Below are positions 1-4,020 of a stretch of DNA of 6,270 nucleotides, piece by piece. Position 1 is the stretch's first letter. Every line of letters begins with the position of its first letter. The notes beneath the pieces are model-generated. The model ran no database searches, had not been told where the DNA came from, and saw only the letters and a list, made by a program, of their open reading frames with translations. Source of the stretch: Candidatus Woesearchaeota archaeon. GTDB taxonomy: Archaea > Nanobdellota > Nanobdellia > Woesearchaeales > GW2011-AR15. The stretch lies in contig JAFGSP010000084.1 in assembly GCA_016934775.1 (NCBI GenBank), positions 1 to 6,270 on the forward strand. Reading direction: 5' to 3'. The translations under genes and the position numbers were made by a program.

Positions 1-1
1 A

Positions 2-202
2 ATCAAGGAATGGGGAAACTCGTTCGGGATAAGGTTGAGGAAAGATGTTGTTGAGAGCAACAACCTAAAAGGAAAAGTCAAGATGCTGATAATAGATGAA
101 AAGCAGAGCATGAAATCTTTAAACAAGATATTTGGGAAAGGAAAAGAGTGGAATAAGCCAACAGAAAAAATAATGGAAGAGATTGATGAAGGCTGGAACT
201 AA
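2..202 (+). CDS. vapB: VapB-like AbrB/MazE-family antitoxin, C-terminal part (5' end outside window)
   Basis: An open frame enters the window and runs 66 codons to a TAA at 200-202. Its first residues, IKEWGNSFGIRLRKDVVE, carry the W-G-N-S-x-G-I-R pattern of the swapped-hairpin AbrB/SpoVT DNA-binding fold, so only a few N-terminal residues should be missing. The tail is charged and ends TEKIMEEIDEGWN, like the toxin-binding tails of archaeal VapB and MazE antitoxins. In the family the N-terminal half binds the operon's own promoter and the C-terminal half occupies the toxin active site. The stop codon shares its last base with the ATG of the PIN toxin gene (TAATG), so the two are probably translationally coupled. 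The promoter and operator lie upstream of the window. The family is clear; the vapB name rests on the PIN partner. Confidence 0.85.
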   Translation: MKEWGNSFGIRLRKDVVESNNLKGKVKMLIIDEKQSMKSLNKIFGKGKEWNKPTEKIMEEIDEGWN

Positions 203-579
203 TGAGTGAAACCTATTTTTTCGACACATACGCTTTAGTTGAAATAATCAAAGGTTCTGAGAACTATAAGAGTTACAAAGATGCTAAGATTGTGACAACG
301 CTTCTTAACCTTATGGAACTGCATTATTCTACCATGAAAGACCTGGGAGATGAAAAAGCACTCATGTTTTTTAATGAGTTAAAACAATTTACAATTAGTT
401 TTGATGAAAAAGATGTTTTAAATGCAAATTATTTTAAGCACAAGGAAAATAGCAAAGGCAAAAAAATCTCGTATATTGACGCACTGGGATATGTCCTGGC
501 AATAATGAATAACATAAAATTTTTCACAGGAGACAAGGAATTTGAAGATATTGAAAATGTTGAATATGTGAAAGGATAA
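202..579 (+). CDS. vapC: VapC-type PIN-domain endoribonuclease toxin
   Basis: This 125-residue protein is a complete single-domain PIN nuclease of normal VapC length. The four acidic residues that bind Mg/Mn in the family are all visible: D8 in FFDTYAL, E39 in LNLMELH, D93 in SYIDALG and D111 in FTGDKEF. It should therefore be catalytically competent. VapC toxins cut RNA, often initiator tRNA or the rRNA sarcin-ricin loop, and slow translation when the labile antitoxin disappears; the target here cannot be read from the sequence. The ATG overlaps the antitoxin stop by one base, which fixes the start and indicates coupled, roughly stoichiometric production. No strong Shine-Dalgarno precedes the ATG, consistent with coupling. 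No clear terminator follows the stop. The alternative is a stand-alone PIN ribonuclease in RNA processing, which the upstream antitoxin makes unlikely. Confidence 0.88.
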   Translation: MSETYFFDTYALVEIIKGSENYKSYKDAKIVTTLLNLMELHYSTMKDLGDEKALMFFNELKQFTISFDEKDVLNANYFKHKENSKGKKISYIDALGYVLAIMNNIKFFTGDKEFEDIENVEYVKG

Positions 580-625
580 TTCTGAATCTCATCTACGACG
601 CCAATAATCCCCTGCTAACCACAAC

Positions 626-634
626 TTTTTTATA
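626..634 (+). promoter_or_regulatory. Archaeal TATA-box promoter of apt, probably leaderless
   Basis: The run TTTTTTATA lies with its centre about 28 bases upstream of the GTG start of apt at 659. Archaeal transcription begins about 25-28 bases downstream of the TATA centre, so the predicted start site falls on or within a few bases of the GTG. No Shine-Dalgarno sequence is present just before the start. Both points fit a leaderless mRNA. A factor-B element upstream is not clear. The promoter separates apt from the toxin-antitoxin operon. Confidence 0.6.
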
Positions 635-658
635 CTCCCCCATCATGTTTTCTAATGG

Positions 659-1186
659 GTGGTCAAAATCAATCTGAAATCAAAGATAAGGGAAGTGCCT
701 GATTTCCCGAAAAAAGGAATCCTGTTCTATGATATAACAACATTATTGAAAGACCCTAAAGGGCTGAAGAGCACAATAGACGAGATGTACAACCTTGTCA
801 AAGGGAAAAAAATTGACAAGGTAGTTGCCATTGAAAGCCGTGGCTTTATCTTTGCTGTGCCTCTTGCGCTTAAACTGGGAGCTGGCTTTGTGCTTGTAAG
901 AAAACCCGGAAAGCTGCCTGCTGAAACTATTTCTGAAGCTTATACTCTGGAGTATGGAAGCAACACATTGGAGATGCACAAAGACGCTATTGAAGAAGGT
1001 GAATCTGTCTTAATAATTGATGACCTGCTCGCTACAGGAGGCACAATGGCGGCTGCAATAAACCTTGTAGAAAAAAGGGGCGGTGAAGTTAAAAGCGTGC
1101 TATGCCTTGTAGAGCTGACCTTCCTGAAAGGCAGGGACCTATTGAAAGGCTATGACGTACAGTCGCTCATAACATACGACAAATAG
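659..1186 (+). CDS. apt: Adenine phosphoribosyltransferase
   Basis: Cytosolic purine-salvage enzyme converting adenine and PRPP to AMP and pyrophosphate. The 175 residues match the bacterial-type Apt fold over the whole length (the E. coli enzyme has 183). Visible landmarks are PDFPKKGILFYDITTLL at 14-30, the ESRGF block at 59-63, RKPGKLPAETISE at 81-93 (flexible loop over the active site), LEYG at 97-100, and the PRPP-binding motif VLIIDDLLATGGT at 117-129. A GTG start is used. An in-frame TAA at 653-655 leaves no earlier start, and the first internal Met (M44) would remove conserved sequence. The gene has its own TATA box, is probably leaderless, and runs convergently into folA with 9 bases between the stops. 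The N-terminus is a few residues shorter than in E. coli. Function is assigned with high confidence. Confidence 0.95.
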   Translation: MVKINLKSKIREVPDFPKKGILFYDITTLLKDPKGLKSTIDEMYNLVKGKKIDKVVAIESRGFIFAVPLALKLGAGFVLVRKPGKLPAETISEAYTLEYGSNTLEMHKDAIEEGESVLIIDDLLATGGTMAAAINLVEKRGGEVKSVLCLVELTFLKGRDLLKGYDVQSLITYDK

Positions 1187-1189
1187 AAT

Positions 1190-1206
1190 TATTCTTTATT
1201 TTCTCT
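1190..1206 (+). terminator. Possible T-rich terminator after apt
   Basis: Just past the apt stop the + strand is T-rich (TATTCTTTATTTTCTCT), the type of signal that ends archaeal transcription without a required hairpin. It lies inside the 3' end of convergent folA. A small AGAAT/ATTCT inverted repeat (1185-1195) has too short a spacer to count for much. Weakly supported. Confidence 0.3.
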
Positions 1207-1678
1207 CATACACTACAAAATAATAATCATAATGATTATTCTCGTCTTTTACGCCTTTTTCCCTGCTTATTTCTTTCCATTCATCCCAGTTGACTTCAGG
1301 GAAATAGATATTACCCTCAAACTCATGGTCTATCCTTGTCACATATAGCCTGTCCGCGTATTTAAGAAATTGTTTGTAGATAGATGCCCCTCCAATGACA
1401 AAGGCCTCTTCTTCATCTTTTACAGCAGCAACTGCCTCTTTGATAGAATTAAGTACTTCGCATCCCGGAATGACTTTTGGCTGGAAATCCAGCACAATAT
1501 TTCTCCTGTTTGGAAGAGGCCGGCCAAGGCTCTCAAAGGTCTTCAGCCCCATTATGACTGTCTTCCCGGAAGTCGTTCTTTTGAAATATTTAAGGTCTTC
1601 AGGGATGTGCCACGGAAGCTCTAAATCTTTTCCTACTAAGTTGTTGCGGTCCATCGCCCATATCATTGATAGTGTCAT
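1196..1678 (-). CDS. folA: Dihydrofolate reductase
   Basis: Reduces dihydrofolate to tetrahydrofolate, regenerating the cofactor that ThyA oxidises. The 160 residues are the usual bacterial DHFR length. Landmarks are LPWHIPEDLKYFK at 21-33 with E27 as the carboxylate contacting the pteridine, GRPLPNRRN at 52-60 with R58 near the folate glutamate, VIGGASIYKQF at 94-104 lining the cofactor site, and T114 in LYVTRI. M1 is preferred over M5 because TLSMIWA forms the first core strand. The gene begins 18 bases after the thyA stop, so it is probably co-transcribed. There is no Shine-Dalgarno, but a TATAAATT box straddling the thyA stop (1694-1701) could give a second transcript. Oddity: Leu45, Asp64 and Phe65 replace the residues that normally hold the NADPH 2'-phosphate (Arg, Ser/Thr, Ser/His), which suggests altered cofactor preference. 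Confidence 0.94.
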   Translation of the reverse strand: MTLSMIWAMDRNNLVGKDLELPWHIPEDLKYFKRTTSGKTVIMGLKTFESLGRPLPNRRNIVLDFQPKVIPGCEVLNSIKEAVAAVKDEEEAFVIGGASIYKQFLKYADRLYVTRIDHEFEGNIYFPEVNWDEWKEISREKGVKDENNHYDYYFVVYERK

Positions 1679-1696
1679 TTTTTTGAGTAAACTAAT

Positions 1697-2572
1697 TTAT
1701 ACTGAAATAGGCGCCTTTATCCCGGGCCAGGAATCATAATCCTTCAGTTCGAAATCCTCGAACTTAAAATCAAATATGTTCTTGACTTCAGGGTTTATCC
1801 ACATCTTCGGCAGTTTCTTAGGCTCTCTTGTCAGCTGCAGCTTCGCCTGCTCGATATGGTTAAGATATAAGTGAGCATCTCCGAATGTATGTACAAACTC
1901 TCCCAGCTCCCTGCCTGTGACCTGGGCCATCATCATAGTAAGCAATGAATAAGAGGCGATGTTGAAAGGCACTCCAAGGAATGTGTCTGCGCTCCTCTGG
2001 TATAACTGGCAACTTAGTTTATTGTCAACAACATAGAAATGGAAAAGGGTATGGCAGGGAGGAAGCCCTGCCTTTGTCATCTCCTCTATCTCAGGCGGGT
2101 TCCACGCGCTCACAATCATCCTCCTTGAATCAGGATTATTCTTGATCTGGTCCACTATAGTTGAAATCTGGTCGATTCCGCCGAAATCCCTCCACTGCTT
2201 GCCATAAACAGGGCCGAGATTGCCCCATTTTTCTGCAAAATTATCATCTTCGGCAACCTTCTTAGAAAAATCTGAAATGCTTTCCCCCTTATACTCTGGA
2301 GACTGTTTGTATCTCCTGAAAGGCCAGTCATCCCAGATGTGGACATTATTTTCTGCCAGATACTTCAGATTAGTATCCCCAGATAGGAACCAGAGCAGCT
2401 CGTGGATTATAGAGCGCATGTAGAGCTTTTTTGTCGTGACAGCAGGAAAGCCTTTGCTAAGGTCAAACCTCATCTGGTATCCAAAAACACTTATCGTGCC
2501 TGTGCCTGTCCTGTCGCCTTTTTTAACGCCGTTATCAAGAATATGTTTCAATAGTCTCAGATAAGCTTCCAT
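1697..2572 (-). CDS. thyA: Thymidylate synthase, ThyA type
   Basis: Methylates dUMP to dTMP with methylene-tetrahydrofolate, yielding dihydrofolate for FolA. The 291-residue protein is complete: GDRTGTGT at 19-26 with R21 binding phosphate, E58 in IHELLWFLSGDTN, YGKQWRDFGG at 123-132, R150/R151 reaching the partner subunit's phosphate, the nucleophile C173 in LPPCHTLFHFY, QRSADTFLG at 192-200, N204 which selects dUMP, and HLYLNH from H234. The C-terminus IKAPISV is the closing segment of the family. It is longer than the 264-residue E. coli enzyme because of an extra loop at about 85-115, as in the Lactobacillus type. It is not the flavin-dependent ThyX. It is the first gene of a thyA-folA unit, with TATA-like boxes upstream at 2594-2603 and 2612-2621. 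Assignment is secure. Confidence 0.97.
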   Translation of the reverse strand: MEAYLRLLKHILDNGVKKGDRTGTGTISVFGYQMRFDLSKGFPAVTTKKLYMRSIIHELLWFLSGDTNLKYLAENNVHIWDDWPFRRYKQSPEYKGESISDFSKKVAEDDNFAEKWGNLGPVYGKQWRDFGGIDQISTIVDQIKNNPDSRRMIVSAWNPPEIEEMTKAGLPPCHTLFHFYVVDNKLSCQLYQRSADTFLGVPFNIASYSLLTMMMAQVTGRELGEFVHTFGDAHLYLNHIEQAKLQLTREPKKLPKMWINPEVKNIFDFKFEDFELKDYDSWPGIKAPISV

Positions 2573-2593
2573 AAGACAATAGATCAGCTTGTA

Positions 2594-2621
2594 GTTTAAA
2601 AAGCTTATGACATATTTTATA
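2594..2621 (-). promoter_or_regulatory. thyA promoter: two overlapping TATA-like candidates
   Basis: Reading the minus strand, TATAAAATAT (2612-2621) would place a start site near 2590 and leave a leader of about 17 bases. TTTTTAAA nearer the gene (about 2594-2603) would place it at the ATG itself, as for apt. No Shine-Dalgarno is visible, which favours the leaderless alternative. The distal box read on the + strand is TTTTATAC, nearly the same as the apt box, so it could also fire toward the structured intergenic region. A perfect 22-base inverted repeat lies just upstream (2633-2654). Confidence 0.5.
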
Positions 2622-2626
2622 CGCTA

Positions 2627-2660
2627 AGTATACCACCAGTGTTTTCACTGGTGGAATACT
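2627..2660. repeat. Inverted repeat next to thyA TATA box (possible operator)
   Basis: CCACCAGTG (2633-2641) and CACTGGTGG (2646-2654) are perfect nine-base arms around TTTT. Outside one A/A mismatch the symmetry continues with AGTAT and ATACT (2627-2631, 2656-2660). The dyad abuts the upstream side of the distal thyA TATA box, where a dimeric regulator could affect TFB/TBP loading. As RNA it would be a very stable hairpin. Which level matters is not decided by the sequence. Confidence 0.65.
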
Positions 2661-2667
2661 GGCGTGC

Positions 2668-2725
2668 TCAAGAACAAGCATGACGCTAACGTCATGCCAC
2701 CAATCAAAAGACTTGTGGTTCTTGA
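2668..2725 (+). ncRNA. Candidate three-way-junction structured RNA element
   Basis: TCAAGAAC (2668-2675) pairs with GTTCTTGA (2718-2725). It encloses two complete hairpins that abut with no unpaired base between them. The first is GCATGACG-CTAA-CGTCATGC (2678-2697). The second is CACCAA with one bulged C against TTGTG around a nine-base loop (2698-2717). Only two A residues join the outer stem to the first hairpin. The tiling of three stems is seen directly; that it is transcribed and functional is inference. It matches no RNA family I know. The pairing is nearly symmetric, so strand is uncertain; + is chosen because of the downstream T-run. Confidence 0.4.
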
Positions 2726-2729
2726 CATT

Positions 2730-2766
2730 TCAGAACCAAAAATTCTTTGATTTTTTAGGGTTTTGA
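2730..2766 (+). repeat. Bulged hairpin between the junction and the long palindrome
   Basis: TCAGAACC (2730-2737) can pair with GGTTTTGA (2759-2766) using one G-T wobble. Inside, AAAAAT pairs with ATTTTT (2738-2743, 2750-2755) around a six-base loop, leaving TAG as a three-base bulge. It starts four bases after the three-way junction, as if both belonged to one folded transcript. Confidence 0.45.
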
Positions 2767-2812
2767 CACATCTTGGACTATCCCAAATGACAGCTTGCTG
2801 TCTTCATGACAC

Positions 2813-2871
2813 TATTTTCCCCACAAACTCCCCTACCTAGTGAGGGAGTTTATGGGGAAAATATGTTTTTT
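2813..2871 (+). repeat. 51-base near-perfect palindrome followed by a T-run (terminator-like)
   Basis: TATTTTCCCCA (2813-2823) pairs perfectly with TGGGGAAAATA (2853-2863). After one C/A mismatch AAACTCCC (2825-2832) pairs with GGGAGTTT (2844-2851), and after a second C/A mismatch three more pairs close a CTA loop at 2837-2839. Six T follow at 2866-2871 on the + strand, with nothing comparable on the other side. This looks like a hairpin-plus-U-tract terminator for a + strand transcript starting inside the intergenic region. A palindromic element or protein-binding cruciform is the alternative. Confidence 0.6.
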
Positions 2872-2924
2872 AGTAAACGTTCTACACATGTTTACATGAG
2901 TTTGGACAGCCCAAACACAAACCC

Positions 2925-2933
2925 TTAAATATA
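2925..2933 (+). promoter_or_regulatory. TATA-box promoter of the 141-residue gene, probably leaderless
   Basis: TTAAATATA starts 28 bases before the ATG at 2953, so the predicted transcription start coincides with the start codon. No Shine-Dalgarno lies between. This is the arrangement seen for apt. Confidence 0.55.
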
Positions 2934-2952
2934 AATTAATCACTCCAAGCTT

Positions 2953-3378
2953 ATGAACCCCTTGTATGAACAAAAACCACTTGAAGAAGCTCTTGACCAG
3001 ATTGCTGAAAAATATAACTTATGCTTCTCAGACCCTAAGATAATAAGATACGCTCATCCTGCTCCTTATAAAATAAAATCAGCTGATGGCAGACCTGAGA
3101 TTATATATACCTGGTTTGTCAATGGAATGCCCCAGGAATCAGTCTCTATAAGACATATGGCTCCTGGTATAAGATCATGCATAAGCATGTGGACACATAA
3201 CAATTCAATCCTGATCAGCTCATCAGATTCTGTACTTATCAAAAAGATCAGAGAACAGACTCGTGAGATAAGGGAAGAACCTCCATACTATGTACTTGGC
3301 CTTGCATCAGCTCCTGAAGAGATGGATTATCTTAATCTAATAGAAAAAGTACTGGATTATATGGCTGTCCATGTATAA
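2953..3378 (+). CDS. Protein of unknown function, 141 residues
   Basis: I do not recognise this protein. It looks soluble: no signal peptide, membrane segment or metal-binding cluster is evident. The sequence suggests an N-terminal helix (residues 7-22, PLEEALDQIAEKYNL region), a strand-rich middle (about 47-92, containing IIYTWFVNG, SVSIRHM, CISMWTHNN and SILISSS), a charged helix KKIREQTREIREE (97-109), and a C-terminal helix ending at V141. The order, with several strands of similar length and a helix after them, suggests a small alpha/beta domain. It is probably real because it starts behind a TATA box at the leaderless spacing, fills the space exactly to 9 bases from the convergent adenosyltransferase gene, and has ordinary amino-acid composition. 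It may belong to a lineage-restricted family. The adjacent nucleotide-metabolism genes give no firm clue to its role. Confidence 0.75.
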   Translation: MNPLYEQKPLEEALDQIAEKYNLCFSDPKIIRYAHPAPYKIKSADGRPEIIYTWFVNGMPQESVSIRHMAPGIRSCISMWTHNNSILISSSDSVLIKKIREQTREIREEPPYYVLGLASAPEEMDYLNLIEKVLDYMAVHV

Positions 3379-3386
3379 CAGCCTTT
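3363..3386 (+). terminator. Possible terminator over the stop of the 141-residue gene
   Basis: GGCTGT (3363-3368) and ACAGCC (3378-3383) form a six-pair stem with a nine-base loop spanning the TAA, followed by TTTC. It may end + strand transcription before the convergent adenosyltransferase gene. The T-run is short, so support is modest. Confidence 0.35.
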
Positions 3387-3387
3387 C

Positions 3388-4020
3388 TCAGAAATCAAGC
3401 TTTGTCTGCGGTCCTGTGTATTCATCAAGGTCTGATTGCTTGGGCATCCACTTGATGTCGTCCTTGCCTTCCCTGTGACTAGCTAATCTCGCTGCTGTAA
3501 AAAGGTAATCAGAGAGCCTGTTCATATATTTCAGGACATGCTTATCTATCTCTTCATGTTCTCTCAGCCTTACTATCTCCCTTTCCGCTCTCCTGCACAC
3601 AGTCCTTGCAACATGGAGATATGCGCTTGACTCTGTGCCTCCTGCCAGGATAAAATGATTAAGAAAAGGAAGCTCTTCTTCATATGAATCTATCCATTGC
3701 TCGATCTTCAATATGTCTTCCTGCCTCACAGGAGGTATCATGTCCGCTATCTTAGAGCCGTTTATTGTCGACTGCGAAAGATCTTCAGGATAAGCAAGAT
3801 TGGCGCCTATGGCATGCAGGTCTCTCTGTATGCTCATGATATGCTTTTTAAGGTCTTCTTCTCTTGTCTTGACAACAGCCAGGCCGAGAAAAGTGTTCAG
3901 CTCATCCACAGCTCCGTATGCCTCTACCCTGTGAGAGCCTTTAGAAGTCCTGGAGCCGTTGCACAGAGAAGTCTCTCCCTGATCACCTGATTTGGTATAG
4001 ATTTTGAATTTATCTGCCAA
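3388..4020 (-). CDS. pduO: PduO-type cobalamin adenosyltransferase
   Basis: Transfers the 5'-deoxyadenosyl group of ATP to reduced cobalamin, making adenosylcobalamin, the cofactor of the adjacent NrdJ. The 210 residues show the family signatures in order: ATP loop TKSGDQGETSL (9-19), RVEAYGAVDELN (31-42), FILAGG (123-128) whose Phe matches the one that displaces the lower cobalamin ligand in PduO enzymes, ARTVCRRAERE (138-148) with R139, R143, R144 and E146, and YMNRLSDYLFTAAR (165-178). PduO enzymes are trimers that also hand over the cofactor. The start is TTG: an in-frame TGA lies three codons upstream, no ATG or GTG is available before the ATP loop, and a strong Shine-Dalgarno precedes it. 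It overlaps the nrdJ end by 11 bases, so the pair is co-translated. No other B12 synthesis gene is in the window, which suggests salvage. Confidence 0.93.
   Translation of the reverse strand: MADKFKIYTKSGDQGETSLCNGSRTSKGSHRVEAYGAVDELNTFLGLAVVKTREEDLKKHIMSIQRDLHAIGANLAYPEDLSQSTINGSKIADMIPPVRQEDILKIEQWIDSYEEELPFLNHFILAGGTESSAYLHVARTVCRRAEREIVRLREHEEIDKHVLKYMNRLSDYLFTAARLASHREGKDDIKWMPKQSDLDEYTGPQTKLDF

Larger units (their letters stand above)
2573..2952. other. Divergent intergenic region rich in inverted repeats, no credible protein gene
   Basis: This 380-base gap separates thyA (-) from the 141-residue gene (+). I see no supportable protein-coding frame. Between the two promoters the sequence is an almost unbroken series of potential stem-loops: an arm pair at 2622-2664, a three-way junction at 2668-2725, a bulged hairpin at 2730-2766, short hairpins at 2773-2786 and 2789-2802, a long palindrome at 2813-2863 followed by six T at 2866-2871, an arm pair GTAAAC/GTTTAC at about 2873-2897, and GTTTGG/CCAAAC at about 2902-2916. 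The order fits either a structured + strand RNA ending at the T-run or a palindromic mobile element. Terminators of the flanking genes are excluded because both are transcribed away from it. Confidence 0.6.

Noticed and set aside
639..659. CCCAT/ATGGG stem around the apt start as a translation-control hairpin
   Set aside because: The stem is five pairs with an 11-base loop, and a leaderless transcript would not contain its left arm.
743..979. Open frame of 78 codons on the minus strand inside apt
   Set aside because: It lies wholly within the well-conserved apt gene and its translation has no recognisable features.
1664..1666. Internal ATG (M5) as the true folA start
   Set aside because: It fits the TATA box straddling the thyA stop slightly better, but starting there would remove part of the first core strand conserved in the family.
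1395..1739. Open frame of 114 codons on the + strand over folA and the thyA end
   Set aside because: It is antisense to two convincing genes and reads as low-conservation serine-rich sequence.
2627..2916. Archaeal replication origin with ORB-like boxes
   Set aside because: The arms only loosely resemble mini-ORB sequence, no G-run follows them in the right place, there is no strong AT-rich unwinding zone, and no orc1/cdc6 gene is in the window.
2573..2952. CRISPR array or integron attC site
   Set aside because: No repeat recurs at regular spacing, and the palindromes lack the attC core-site pattern.
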